IMG/VR virus record: IMGVR_UViG_3300028920_000045
Span: 1-64,000 of that record
Origin: a virus
Length of the DNA stretch: 64,000 bases
Direction: 5' to 3' (one strand)
Part shown: one piece after another, positions 1 through 7,739 of the stretch
How the letters are laid out: each line of letters opens with the position of its first letter
How positions within the stretch are numbered: position 1 is the first letter of the stretch
Notes under the pieces: generated by a model
The model's database searches: none
What the model saw: the letters and a program-made list of their open reading frames with translations, nothing else
What the model was told of the DNA's origin: nothing
Program-made: the position numbers and the translations under genes

Positions 1-56
1 GGGACTGTGCCGAGACGATCACCGACATCGACGAGGACGACTCCGACCAGTCTTGA
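1..56 (+). CDS. 3' end of an unidentified gene
   Basis: Only the last 17 codons are inside the window; the frame beginning at base 3 reads through an acidic tail (DIDEDDSDQS) to TGA at 54-56. The acidic, Asp-rich C-terminus matches the style of the neighbouring small phage proteins. Nothing about function can be said from this fragment. The next promoter overlaps its last codons (TTGACC at 53-58). Confidence 0.6.
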   Translation, partial: DCAETITDIDEDDSDQS

Positions 57-81
57 CCCGCTCCGACTTCCGAACTATCCA
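53..81 (+). promoter_or_regulatory. Promoter, CCGAACTATCC class
   Basis: TTGACC at 53-58, a 17-bp spacer, then TATCCA at 76-81 inside the box CCGAACTATCC (70-80). This box occurs six times in the window, always shortly upstream of a start codon. It is followed by AGGGAG and a GTG start at 116. The -35 here is the best of the six copies. Confidence 0.55.
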
Positions 82-115
82 GGGACGAACGAACCCACCG
101 ACCAGGGAGACGACT

Positions 116-391
116 GTGCCGAAGAAGAAGAGACTCTCCGAGTCCGAGGAACTGGCAGCTCTGCGACGTGACGGGAACGAACTCCGACGGTCCCTCAAGA
201 TCGTCCGTCGGGAGCGGGACGCCCTCTCCGACGAGCTGTCCGATACACAGGACGCCCTCGACGAAGAGACGGCTCGACGGCTCGCCCTGGAGATCCAGGT
301 CGAGAGACTCCAGGAACTCGTCGACGACCTGTCACCGAAGACGAAGACCCAGGGACATCCGGCTCCCTGGTATCGGCGGATCTGGAACTGA
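116..391 (+). CDS. Small charged coiled-coil protein
   Basis: A 91-residue protein starting at GTG 116, seven bases after AGGGAG; a longer TTG start at 53 would overlap the promoter and is rejected. It begins with basic residues (MPKKKR), and residues about 8-70 are a nearly unbroken heptad-like helix rich in Arg, Glu and Leu, so a dimeric coiled coil is expected. The tail PWYRRIWN is aromatic and basic. No family was recognised. It is the first gene of a rightward group of small accessory genes ending at 1570. Confidence 0.6.
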   Translation: MPKKKRLSESEELAALRRDGNELRRSLKIVRRERDALSDELSDTQDALDEETARRLALEIQVERLQELVDDLSPKTKTQGHPAPWYRRIWN

Positions 392-408
392 AAAGGGAGG
401 GGTTGATC

Positions 409-999
409 ATGCCCGACGAGAAGAAGAGACCGAGGACGAACGAGGCGGAAGTCACCCTCGACCGACTCGCCGCGTTCGTGTATATCCTGGTCAGGGACTT
501 CGTCCATCCCGGAGACCTCAACCGGGTCGTCGAGGAGTTCGGTGAGAAGCTGGAGTTCCTGGCCTCCGATCCCCTCCTGGCCGTCTGGTCCTCGGACTTC
601 GCCCGACGTATCCGTTCGGCCGAGTGGAAAGCCCTGGTCCACCGAGTTCGGTTCGGAGGGGCAAGGGCTCACCTGGAGACCGACGGTGACCTCGGTCCGA
701 CCCTCCACGTCGAGGTCGACGAGTACCATCCTCAACTCAACCCGGAGGAGCTGGCCGAGGTTCGGGTCGTCGGGAAGAAGCCCGGGTTGATCGAGAGGTC
801 GAGACGCCCTCTCCGGATCATCCCGACCGACGACGGGAAGTGGCACATCTTCGTCCTCGACATCCGACGGGACGCCGATGGGAAGGTCGTCGACGAGGAG
901 TGGGTCGAGGTCGACCTGGTCGACGCCGAGTACGAGGACGGACCTCCGACCGGGAAACCACTCGACCGGGACGACGAGGAGGAGGGAGACGAGTCGTGA
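409..999 (+). CDS. Conserved-looking small phage protein, unknown function
   Basis: A 196-residue protein with an alpha/beta look: a helical N-terminal third, then beta-rich segments around residues 80-170 and a very acidic C-terminus (DRDDEEEGDES). ATG 409 is eight bases after GGGAGG; a TTG six bases upstream is also possible. Its last codon overlaps the GTG of the next gene (GTGA), so the two are probably translationally coupled. No domain was recognised. Its position before the sliding clamp suggests the early or middle accessory region, which is inference. Confidence 0.7.
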   Translation: MPDEKKRPRTNEAEVTLDRLAAFVYILVRDFVHPGDLNRVVEEFGEKLEFLASDPLLAVWSSDFARRIRSAEWKALVHRVRFGGARAHLETDGDLGPTLHVEVDEYHPQLNPEELAEVRVVGKKPGLIERSRRPLRIIPTDDGKWHIFVLDIRRDADGKVVDEEWVEVDLVDAEYEDGPPTGKPLDRDDEEEGDES

Positions 1000-1193
1000 A
1001 CCCCTGGTCGACCTGGGTCCGGTTCCATCCGGTGACCGGCAAGATCGTCGGGGTCTGGTACCAGACCTGGGCGTGTCCCGAGCACCTTCCGGGGTACGTC
1101 CTCTTCGACGACGACGAGGTCCTCGGGGACGGAGACGACTTCCCCGTCTTCCGAGTCTTCACCCGACGACCACCGAAGGGAGAGCGGACATGA
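996..1193 (+). CDS. Small unknown protein
   Basis: A 65-residue protein whose GTG start overlaps the preceding stop codon (GTGA) and whose own stop overlaps the following ATG (ATGA). This tight packing is the main evidence that it is translated. The sequence is rich in Trp, aromatic residues and Asp (two near-repeated WY/TW pairs, then an Asp-rich turn). No family was recognised. Confidence 0.6.
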   Translation: MNPWSTWVRFHPVTGKIVGVWYQTWACPEHLPGYVLFDDDEVLGDGDDFPVFRVFTRRPPKGERT

Positions 1194-1570
1194 GAGAGAC
1201 CGACTTCCACCTCAAGATCGGAAACGCGGAGATCACCGTCGAGGGTCGTGTCCTCCGGGTCGAGTTCTTCGACGAGGAGGACGGGTACCTCGACGGAGAG
1301 AGACTCGACACGGTCGAGATCGGAGCCGTCGCCATCCGGGACGAGGAGAGAGCTGCCGACTCGATCCGGATCGTCCGTGGTCAGGTCGACTCGGACTGGG
1401 AGATCCGACGAGTGGCCGGTCCGGTCGAGGAAGGACTCTTCGAGGACTGGGAGGTCGTGGGGGAGGTTCACTCCGGACACGGTCACGGTCCGACTCGCCT
1501 CTCTCTCCTCATGCACCGACAGGACAAGACCGTCCGGGTGACCGACGAGGGAGACCCCGACGAGGTCTAA
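1190..1570 (+). CDS. Small acidic beta-rich protein, unknown
   Basis: A 126-residue protein starting at ATG 1190, overlapping the previous stop by four bases. Alternating hydrophobic and charged residues (ITVEGRVLRVEFF and similar) suggest a beta-sandwich or beta-barrel. It contains a GHGHG turn near residue 97 that could bind metal, though no other ligands are obvious. It is the last gene of this group; the upstream A-rich block of the next promoter begins inside its stop region. No function is assigned. Confidence 0.65.
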   Translation: MRETDFHLKIGNAEITVEGRVLRVEFFDEEDGYLDGERLDTVEIGAVAIRDEERAADSIRIVRGQVDSDWEIRRVAGPVEEGLFEDWEVVGEVHSGHGHGPTRLSLLMHRQDKTVRVTDEGDPDEV

Positions 1571-1616
1571 AGGAATGGGTTGACATCCCTGGTCGACCGT
1601 GGTACACGGTGAGCAT
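1567..1616 (+). promoter_or_regulatory. Class I promoter P1 (TTGACA-17-TACACG)
   Basis: TTGACA at 1580-1585, 17-bp spacer, TACACG at 1603-1608, then GAGCATGG. A CTAAA tract begins exactly 13 bases before TTGACA, as in the three other copies (4395, 6617 and the reverse strand at 11570), and behaves like an UP element. It drives the zinc-finger gene at 1652. The -10 lacks the usual final T, but conservation across four copies makes it convincing. Confidence 0.75.
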
Positions 1617-1651
1617 GGAAACAACCCCCACGGGAGAGAGAGGAGACAGTC

Positions 1652-2365
1652 ATGCCCAGAATTAACACGGTGAAGAAGGCCCGGAAGGACCAGGGGACTT
1701 GTCGAGGGTGCGGTCGGGAGATCAAGGCCGGGGACGGATACAAATGGATCAAGTTCCGGTACGGGGGCAAGGTGAAGAAGTGCTCGTCCTGTAACTTCCG
1801 GTCGTCCGAGCTGACCTCGTCCGACAAGCTGTCCCGTCTCTACGCCGCCCAGGAGGACGCCCACGACCGTCTCGACGGGTGGGACCGGGAGGACGTGGAC
1901 GAGATCCGGTCCCTCCTCGAAGACACGGCCCAGGAGATCCGGGAGGTCGGTGAGGAGTACCAGGAGTCGGCCGACGCCATCCGGGAGCACTTCGAGACCT
2001 CCGACACGGCCGACGAGTGCGAGGAGAAGGCCCAGGAGATCGAGGGGTGGGCCGACGAGGTCGAGGGCGCGGACGTCCCCGAGTGGGACGACGAGGAGAT
2101 CCGGGACGAGATCCTCGACGGTGTCCGGTCCGACATGATCGGTGACGGTGAGGCGGTCGACTGTCCGACCTGCCAGGACGCCCCGTCCTCCGAGTGCCAA
2201 ACCTGTCACGGTCTCGGGATCGTCAAGGGTCCGGACTTCGACGGGGACAACTTCCAGGAGTCCGTCGAGGAGAAGGTCCAGGAGGGGACCTCCGAGAAGC
2301 GGTCCGAGTGGGCCGACGAGGTCGTCTCGGTCGTCGAGTCCGTGGTCGACGAGTGTCCGGTCTAG
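1652..2365 (+). CDS. Zinc-finger protein with two four-cysteine clusters
   Basis: A 237-residue protein with ATG 1652 after a GAGGAGA ribosome site. Residues about 17-48 hold CRGCG and CSSC, a likely four-Cys zinc site; near residues 170-185 a second pair (CPTC and CQTC followed by HGLG) recalls the Cys-rich repeats of DnaJ-type zinc domains. The middle (60-160) is a long acidic helix, probably coiled coil. It is the only gene behind promoter P1. A role in nucleic-acid or protein binding is plausible, but no specific function is assigned. Confidence 0.7.
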   Translation: MPRINTVKKARKDQGTCRGCGREIKAGDGYKWIKFRYGGKVKKCSSCNFRSSELTSSDKLSRLYAAQEDAHDRLDGWDREDVDEIRSLLEDTAQEIREVGEEYQESADAIREHFETSDTADECEEKAQEIEGWADEVEGADVPEWDDEEIRDEILDGVRSDMIGDGEAVDCPTCQDAPSSECQTCHGLGIVKGPDFDGDNFQESVEEKVQEGTSEKRSEWADEVVSVVESVVDECPV

Positions 2366-2386
2366 TCTCGACCCCTCTCCCAGACC

Positions 2387-2415
2387 TAGACTCCCCCCAC
2401 GTCCCGAACTATCCC
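2387..2415 (+). promoter_or_regulatory. Promoter, CCGAACTATCC class
   Basis: The box CCGAACTATCC lies at 2404-2414; TAGACT at 2387-2392 sits 17 bp before TATCC and is a partial -35. The first gene behind it starts at TTG 2448 after GGGAGG. Confidence 0.5.
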
Positions 2416-2447
2416 CCAGACACACCCGAACCCCTGGGAGGTGACGT

Positions 2448-2663
2448 TTGTCTCTCTGGAGCCGCGTGAGGAAGTTCTGGGACCGGGTCTCGGAGACCAG
2501 GACGACCAGGACCGAGACGTACACCCTCAATCTCCTGGTCAACGGGAAGCCGGTCGACCCGGACTCCGACCAGGGCCGACGAGTCGTCGAGGAGTTCCGT
2601 GAGAAGGAGAGGCAGCTCGAAGAGGTCACGAAGAGGATCTTCCGAGGTGAGCCGTGGGAGTGA
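2448..2663 (+). CDS. Small basic/acidic helical protein
   Basis: A 71-residue protein beginning at TTG 2448, eight bases after GGGAGGTG, the only well-placed start. The N-terminus is basic and aromatic (SLWSRVRKFWDRV, a possible amphipathic helix); the C-terminal half is an acidic helix. Its stop overlaps the GTG of the following membrane protein. No family was recognised. Confidence 0.6.
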   Translation: MSLWSRVRKFWDRVSETRTTRTETYTLNLLVNGKPVDPDSDQGRRVVEEFREKERQLEEVTKRIFRGEPWE

Positions 2664-3097
2664 GGACGACCATCCCTGACCCAGTCGGCAGCTCTCCGGT
2701 CCCGTCCCTGGTCGTGACCGGTGTCCTTGTCCTCGTTCTCCTCCTGGTCCTCCTCGCACCACGACTCAACCGATGGGCCGACCGTAAACTCGCCCGGTTC
2801 CGTCGAGAGGAAGAACTCCGGGGGTTGACCACGATCAAGATCGATCTCCGGTCGTCGACTCCGGTGACCGAGTGCAAGTCGTACCCCAGGATCGACTCGG
2901 CCGTTGCTACCCTCCCTCCTCCCTGGGGGAAGAGGTCCCAGGACCTCCGACCGTTCTGGGTCCGGAGGATGCCTCGGTCGTGGTACGAGTACCTCTCCCG
3001 ACGGGTCTGGTTCCGACGACTCGTCTGGAGAGTCGTGACCAGTCCGAGGAGAATCAACCGAATCATGTACGTCGATCTCGCAGAGAAGGAGGAGTGA
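2660..3097 (+). CDS. Single-pass membrane protein, unknown
   Basis: A 145-residue protein; GTG 2660 overlaps the previous stop (GTGA), and GTG 2654 is an alternative. Residues about 16-34 form one hydrophobic segment of Val/Leu, followed by a strongly basic stretch (RLNRWADRKLARFRR), giving an inside-basic topology. The remainder is Arg- and Trp-rich and likely cytoplasmic. The sliding clamp gene follows after one base. Function is not recognised. Confidence 0.65.
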   Translation: MRTTIPDPVGSSPVPSLVVTGVLVLVLLLVLLAPRLNRWADRKLARFRREEELRGLTTIKIDLRSSTPVTECKSYPRIDSAVATLPPPWGKRSQDLRPFWVRRMPRSWYEYLSRRVWFRRLVWRVVTSPRRINRIMYVDLAEKEE

Positions 3098-3098
3098 C

Positions 3099-4349
3099 GT
3101 GTCGAAGGAAGTCAAAAGGGAACGACCGACGAAGAAGAACGAGTACCCCGAGACGTGGGGCCAGAGGTCCAAGTTCGTCGACCTGGTCAGTCGGGCAGCT
3201 CTGGGGCGGGACCCGAGGACGTTGACGCCGGTTCTCGGAGCGGTCCGACTCGTCGTCGGGGAGGACAGTCGACTCCTGGCCCAGTCGACCGACCTGGAAT
3301 TGAGGGTATCGGTCCGGTCCGAGGTGGGCTGGAACGGAAAGCCCTTCGATGTCATGGTCGACCCCGTCGTCTTCGGGAAGATCGTCAAGCCGAAGAAGAA
3401 GGCGAACGACGGACCGATCAACCTCTCGGTTCTTCCGAACCCTCTCCCGTCGGCTTCACCGAGGATCAAGATCGACGTCGACGGACTCGCCTCGTCTCTC
3501 CTGACCCCCGGGTTCGTCGAGGACTTCCCCGAGGGGTACACCGAACCGACCGACGAGAGGGTCCTCTGGACCTGGCCCGGGAAGGACCTGACCACGGCCC
3601 TCCAGTACCTCAACCCGTCGATCTGCACCGACGAGACGAGGTACTCCCTCAACGGGGTCCTCTTCCGCCCGGGTGACCTGGTCTCGACCGACGGTCACCG
3701 CCTCCACAAGATCACGAACCCGTCGAGTCCGGACGGGTGCGTCGAGTTCGATCCGGTGATCGTCCCCCGGAAGGTGATCGGAATCCTCCTCAAGCTGGTC
3801 GGTGGCTCGCCGGTTCGTTTCATGACCCAGACCGAGGGGACGGAGAAGAACGTCGACAACGAAGAGGTCCCGGTCCGGAGGTTCCTCTTCCGGTCCGACG
3901 ACTGGGAGATCTGGTTCCGGCAGATCGACGGCGAGTACCCCGACACCGAGCAGGTTTATCCGAGCCGTCGGAAGATCGTCTTCGTCGTGTCGGTCGACCG
4001 TGACCAGATCATCCGATCCGTCACCCGAGCCCTCGACGTGATCGGGAGCCCCCAGTTCACCGGGGTTGCGGTTCACCTCCCTCCCCCTGGGGAGTCCACC
4101 CTCAAGATCACGGCGTCGTCTGCGACGGTCGGAGAGATCAAGACCGAGGTCGAGGGAGTCGTGGTCAAGGACCACCGGGAGGATGGCTCGACCCTCAAGG
4201 TCGTCGGAGTCAACGCGAAGTACCTCCAGGAAGCGGTCAAGGTCTTCGACTCGACCGTGACCCTCTCTTTCGTCGACGAACTCCTCCCCGTCTTCGTCGA
4301 GTCCGAGGAGGACGGGATCTCCTCCCTGGTCATGCCGATCCGTCTCTAG
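3099..4349 (+). CDS. dnaN: DNA polymerase III beta-type sliding clamp
   Basis: A 416-residue protein, slightly longer than bacterial beta clamps (about 370-390). Landmarks fit the beta family: DETRYSLNGVLF (178-189), STDGHRLHKI (196-205), VNAKYLQEA in domain III and the C-terminal MPIRL that ends most beta subunits. It should form a ring on DNA and tether a polymerase or other clamp-binding enzymes. No clamp loader or polymerase is in the window, so it may use host proteins or genes outside it. GTG 3099 follows GGAGG. The first 35 residues are a charged extension not usual in DnaN. The gene is complete, and the terminal motif argues that it is functional. Confidence 0.93.
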   Translation: MSKEVKRERPTKKNEYPETWGQRSKFVDLVSRAALGRDPRTLTPVLGAVRLVVGEDSRLLAQSTDLELRVSVRSEVGWNGKPFDVMVDPVVFGKIVKPKKKANDGPINLSVLPNPLPSASPRIKIDVDGLASSLLTPGFVEDFPEGYTEPTDERVLWTWPGKDLTTALQYLNPSICTDETRYSLNGVLFRPGDLVSTDGHRLHKITNPSSPDGCVEFDPVIVPRKVIGILLKLVGGSPVRFMTQTEGTEKNVDNEEVPVRRFLFRSDDWEIWFRQIDGEYPDTEQVYPSRRKIVFVVSVDRDQIIRSVTRALDVIGSPQFTGVAVHLPPPGESTLKITASSATVGEIKTEVEGVVVKDHREDGSTLKVVGVNAKYLQEAVKVFDSTVTLSFVDELLPVFVESEEDGISSLVMPIRL

Positions 4350-4394
4350 TCCGACTCCCCAGAAGTGGGCCTAATCTGGCCCTCTCTTCCTGGT

Positions 4395-4448
4395 CTAAAA
4401 GAAAAGGTTGACAACGGGTCCGAGACCTGGTACTCGTGGGGGCATGAG
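4395..4448 (+). promoter_or_regulatory. Class I promoter P2 (TTGACA-17-TACTCG)
   Basis: TTGACA at 4408-4413, 17-bp spacer ending CGAGACCTGG, TACTCG at 4431-4436, then a G-run and GCATGAG at 4442-4448. CTAAAAGAAAAGG sits directly upstream. It drives six small genes from 4474 to 6574. The spacer matches that of P3 exactly, so the spacer may also be an operator. Confidence 0.78.
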
Positions 4449-4473
4449 TCACCCGAACCCCAGGAGAGAGACC

Positions 4474-4836
4474 ATGAGCAAGACCACGGTCCAGACCTTC
4501 GAGATCGCCCTCTACGGAAACCGCCAGGCCGGTTTCGACTTCCTGGCCGACGAGCCGCTGGACGGCGGGGACGTCCGGTTCTTCGAGGGGTCCCAGCCGT
4601 CCCCCGAGGTTCTCCGGTTCGGGACGGCGACCGAGGCTCTCTGGTCCGGTCTCCGGACCCTCCGGGACGGCGGGGCCGAGGACGGTTCCCGGGTCGTCGT
4701 GTACCAGGACGGAGCGGCCGGTCCCCGGTCCGCGATCCTGACCCTCGGGGACTTCCCGTACTTCGGCTCGATCACCTGGGGACCCGCCCCGGTGGTCGAG
4801 ATCCAGATCGACGATCTCCTCCAGGCTTCCGAGTAG
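4474..4836 (+). CDS. Small accessory protein, unknown
   Basis: A 120-residue protein starting at ATG 4474 after AGGAGAGAG. It is acidic, Gly-rich and beta-strand-rich, ending in a strand-helix unit (VVEIQIDDLLQASE). It is the first gene behind promoter P2; six genes follow with short gaps, each with its own GGAGA-type site, a typical early accessory operon of a large phage. No family was recognised. Confidence 0.7.
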   Translation: MSKTTVQTFEIALYGNRQAGFDFLADEPLDGGDVRFFEGSQPSPEVLRFGTATEALWSGLRTLRDGGAEDGSRVVVYQDGAAGPRSAILTLGDFPYFGSITWGPAPVVEIQIDDLLQASE

Positions 4837-4850
4837 GAAGGAGAGAGAAG

Positions 4851-5171
4851 ATGGACACGACCAAGATCGAAGCCGAGACCCTCGTCGCCCGGACCGAGGG
4901 TCGGAGTCTGACCGTGGACCCCGACACCTTCTTCGAGGGGACTCTTCCCCTCCTCTCGGTCCTCCACTTCTTCGACCGGGTCTTCGAGAAGGGCTGGTTC
5001 CGCCTCCCGAAGAAGAACCTCTCGACGGCCCGGTTCCTGGAGCGGTTCGGGGCGGTCAAGGTCCACCGGATCGACGGCCCCCGGTTCCCGTTCTACTTCG
5101 TCTCGATCACGGCCGAGGGGGAGGGGTACTTCCAGGCCCTCCAGACCAAGGCCGACAACCGATACCACTAG
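4851..5171 (+). CDS. Small accessory protein, unknown
   Basis: A 106-residue protein starting at ATG 4851 after GGAGAG. Aromatic content is high in the middle (FFDRVFEKGWFRL) and the C-terminal half is beta-rich. It is second in the P2 operon, 14 bases after the previous gene. No domain was recognised. Confidence 0.7.
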   Translation: MDTTKIEAETLVARTEGRSLTVDPDTFFEGTLPLLSVLHFFDRVFEKGWFRLPKKNLSTARFLERFGAVKVHRIDGPRFPFYFVSITAEGEGYFQALQTKADNRYH

Positions 5172-5189
5172 AGGAGAAGGAGACAGAGA

Positions 5190-5468
5190 ATGGAAACGAA
5201 GATCAAAGCCTCCGACCTGGTCGACGGACTCTTCGACGGTGAGATCTCCGTCCTGGAGTTCCTCCACGACGCCCAGGTCTTCACCGACCACCTCTCGGTC
5301 GACGAGATCGAGACCATGTCCGACGCCGTCGACCGCCTGGTCACCGAGGACGTCGACGACTTCTGGGACCTCGACCCGGACGACCCCGGTGTCTCCGAGT
5401 ACCGGGACCTGGTCGACGGTGTGTACCTCGCCCTAGACGTCGCCGTCCGGTCCGGACTGGTCGACTAG
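5190..5468 (+). CDS. Small very acidic helical protein
   Basis: A 92-residue protein starting at ATG 5190 after GGAGA. More than a quarter of residues are Asp or Glu and there are very few basic residues, mainly at the N-terminus. It is predicted all-helical (DLVDGLFDGEISVLEF and similar amphipathic repeats). Such small acidic proteins in early phage operons are sometimes inhibitors or DNA mimics, but nothing specific supports that here. Third in the P2 operon. Confidence 0.68.
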   Translation: METKIKASDLVDGLFDGEISVLEFLHDAQVFTDHLSVDEIETMSDAVDRLVTEDVDDFWDLDPDDPGVSEYRDLVDGVYLALDVAVRSGLVD

Positions 5469-5482
5469 GAAGGAGATCGATC

Positions 5483-5830
5483 ATGGCCGACAAACTCTTC
5501 CTCTTCCCTCACCTCCTCAACGCACTCCTCAAGGCGAATCACACTCTCCACGACCGGAAGCCGAAGGGGGCGACTGTTCTGGTCACAGAGCCGGTCTCCG
5601 GGGGTGTGAGGGTCGTCGTCGGTCCGTTCCACGGAATCGACAAGGCCCGTCGGTTCGTCCGGAAGATGCGGAACGTCCGGTGTCACTCGACGTCGAAGCC
5701 CCTGACCGTGACCGACGCCCAGGAGAAGGGTCTCGGCCCGAACCCGAAGTCGGACGTCGGTCACTGGGACTCGGGGTACTACTTCGTCGAGGTGACCCAG
5801 GTCTTCCCTAACCAGAACGAGAAAGGGTAG
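5483..5830 (+). CDS. Small accessory protein, unknown
   Basis: A 115-residue basic protein starting at ATG 5483 after AGGAGA. The N-terminus FLFPHLLNALLKANHTLHD is an amphipathic helix; residues 30-60 are beta-rich (TVLVTEPVSGGVRVVVGPF), and a short basic cluster follows. The change from acidic to basic neighbours within one operon suggests unrelated accessory functions. Fourth gene behind P2. Confidence 0.66.
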   Translation: MADKLFLFPHLLNALLKANHTLHDRKPKGATVLVTEPVSGGVRVVVGPFHGIDKARRFVRKMRNVRCHSTSKPLTVTDAQEKGLGPNPKSDVGHWDSGYYFVEVTQVFPNQNEKG

Positions 5831-5834
5831 AAAG

Positions 5835-6173
5835 ATGCGTACCGTCACGATCACCGTCCAGGAAACCGACACGGGTGTCCGTGTCACCGTTCACGACCTG
5901 GAGTCCCAGGAGCAGGACATCGACTCCGAGGTCTCGTCGGCCTTCTTCTCCGACGTCCGGGAGGCCGCGAAGTTCTGCACCCGGTTCAACACGCACCTCC
6001 GGAACGAGACCGCCTTCTCCTTCACGACCTCCGACCCCCTCAAGCACCCGGGCAAGGTCGACCTCACCGTCGAGACACAGAAGGGGGAGACCCTCCTCGA
6101 CGCCCTCCAGATCAACCCGTCCACGGGGATCGAGTTCGTCCAGGGGTACCTCTTCCCGGGGGTGAAGTCGTGA
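5835..6173 (+). CDS. Small accessory protein, unknown
   Basis: A 112-residue protein starting at ATG 5835, four bases after the previous stop, with an AGAAAG site inside that gene's end. It begins with two beta strands (VTITVQETDTGVRVTVHDL), then a helix (residues about 40-57) and further strands, a small alpha/beta fold. Its stop overlaps the next GTG. No family was recognised. Confidence 0.66.
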   Translation: MRTVTITVQETDTGVRVTVHDLESQEQDIDSEVSSAFFSDVREAAKFCTRFNTHLRNETAFSFTTSDPLKHPGKVDLTVETQKGETLLDALQINPSTGIEFVQGYLFPGVKS

Positions 6174-6574
6174 CCAAGTACTTCGACGACGCCGTCGGAC
6201 AGGTCACCGAATACGCGGACACGATCTCCGACGACGACACCTTCTGGAGAGGTGTGTGCGAGGTCGAGGTTGTCGTGATCGAGGAGGTCCGACTCAACAC
6301 GGGGGACCGTGAGTTCCCCGAGGACCTCCGAGAGAAGATCATGACCGCGATCTCGGTCGACCGGGCGTACGTCTCCCGGAGGGTCGTGACGGCGACCAGG
6401 ATGTCGACCCTCCTGGGGTCCCTTCACGCCCTCTTTCACGACCTGGCAGCTCGTCGGATCGAGACTCGGTTCGGTCGGTGGTCGGACGACCCGAGAGGGA
6501 ACTTGAGGTCTCGTCGGGTCCACGACCAGGACCTCGGTCGACGACTCGGTCTGGTCCACTCGGACGCCCTCTAG
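6170..6574 (+). CDS. Small accessory protein, unknown
   Basis: A 134-residue protein whose GTG overlaps the preceding stop (GTGA). The N-terminal half is acidic and helical; the C-terminal half turns strongly basic (RSRRVHDQDLGRRLG). It is the last gene of the P2 operon. The 145 bases behind it are unusually AT-rich for this genome (6590-6630) and contain the upstream block of promoter P3; no clear terminator hairpin was seen. Confidence 0.62.
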   Translation: MTKYFDDAVGQVTEYADTISDDDTFWRGVCEVEVVVIEEVRLNTGDREFPEDLREKIMTAISVDRAYVSRRVVTATRMSTLLGSLHALFHDLAARRIETRFGRWSDDPRGNLRSRRVHDQDLGRRLGLVHSDAL

Positions 6575-6616
6575 TCCTTGGCATAACATCCCGTCAATCC
6601 TATCTTTTAATACGCA

Positions 6617-6670
6617 CTAAAATAAACGGTTGACAACGGGTCCGAGACCTGGTACACGTGGGAGCATGAG
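6617..6670 (+). promoter_or_regulatory. Class I promoter P3 (TTGACA-17-TACACG)
   Basis: TTGACA at 6630-6635, 17-bp spacer ending CGAGACCTGG, TACACG at 6653-6658, then GCATGAG at 6664-6670. CTAAAATAAACGG lies directly upstream. The hexamers, spacer and start region are almost identical to P2. It drives the genes at 6720 and 7740. Confidence 0.8.
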
Positions 6671-6719
6671 AACGAGAACCCAGACGCCGAACGCACGACC
6701 CCTGACCAGGAGGAAGAAG

Positions 6720-7724
6720 ATGGACACGAAGATCTGGACGACCGTCACCGAGGACCACGACAACGGGTACCGTGAGGTCCTCCTTGACGTGTACCTCAAC
6801 CCGCACCACGTCGACCTCTCGACGAAGAAGATGGACGACCTCTTCTTCGTCGGTCCGGTCGGTCTTCTCCCCGAGGTCCTCTCCCTGACCTTCCCCGAGG
6901 AGACCGTCGAGTCGGTTGTGGTCACCCCTCACGGGTTCGGTGAGCACCGGAACCCTCACTCGACCCCCTGCCAGGAACTCTCGGCCGTGGTCTTCATGCT
7001 CGACGAGTCCGAGAAGTTCGGTCCCGTCCAGGTCTACGGGACCCACCCCGGACAGCCGCTCCCGTCGACGCCCCCCGAGGACGGGACCCTCACCCTCGAC
7101 CTCCCCGACGACATCGACTTCGACACGGTCCAGGCTCTCGACGCCTGTCCCGGGTGCGGGTGTGTCCCCGGTGACGGTGTGACCGAGGGGTGTGACCATC
7201 CGGACGGGTGCGGGTACTACAAGCCCACGACCCCGGACCTCGGTGAGACCGACCACGACCAGAGCCTCCAGGTCTCGATCCCCGAGACCTTCGAGGAGGT
7301 CCTCGGTCTCTCCTCCGAGGACGACTGGGCGACCGATTACGGTCTCTCGATCTGGTCCGAGTCGGGTGACCCCGACGACCTGGTCCGGGTCGGTGGGACG
7401 GACCTCGACCTCTGCCGTCTCCGGGCCGACCTCCTCCGGACCGACACGGACATCGGTCGGGAGTCGGCTCGGACCATCGCCAAGGCCGTCGCCCTCCACC
7501 GTCTCCGGAACCTGGAGACGGTGATCAAGGACCAGGACCCGGTCGGTTTCGAGGTCGGGTTCCTTCTCGTCCAGGATTCGATCACCCTCGTCGAGAACGA
7601 CGACGACCTCACCGAGACGTACCTCAACGACCTCTCGCACCAGTGTTTCGACAACGGGTTCGCCGGTTACGGGAACTCGGTCGAGAAGATCATCCGACTC
7701 CTCGGTCTCCAGGGCCGGAACTAG
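6720..7724 (+). CDS. Acidic Cys-containing protein, unknown
   Basis: A 334-residue protein starting at ATG 6720 after AGGAGGAAG, first behind promoter P3. Residues about 142-167 contain CPGCGC, then further Cys and His residues (EGCDHPDGCGYY), a probable zinc site. Flanking it are an N-terminal beta-rich region (1-120) and a C-terminal helical region (225-330) with regularly spaced hydrophobics. It is acidic overall. It lies 15 bases upstream of another zinc-containing protein, and both could act together on nucleic acid, but no family was recognised. Confidence 0.68.
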   Translation: MDTKIWTTVTEDHDNGYREVLLDVYLNPHHVDLSTKKMDDLFFVGPVGLLPEVLSLTFPEETVESVVVTPHGFGEHRNPHSTPCQELSAVVFMLDESEKFGPVQVYGTHPGQPLPSTPPEDGTLTLDLPDDIDFDTVQALDACPGCGCVPGDGVTEGCDHPDGCGYYKPTTPDLGETDHDQSLQVSIPETFEEVLGLSSEDDWATDYGLSIWSESGDPDDLVRVGGTDLDLCRLRADLLRTDTDIGRESARTIAKAVALHRLRNLETVIKDQDPVGFEVGFLLVQDSITLVENDDDLTETYLNDLSHQCFDNGFAGYGNSVEKIIRLLGLQGRN

Positions 7725-7739
7725 GAAGGGAGAAAGAGA

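Noticed and set aside
818-3652. A 944-codon leftward open frame
   Set aside because: It covers several well-supported rightward genes including the sliding clamp; its composition (Arg/Ser/Pro-rich) is the antisense shadow of GAC/GTC/GAG codons.
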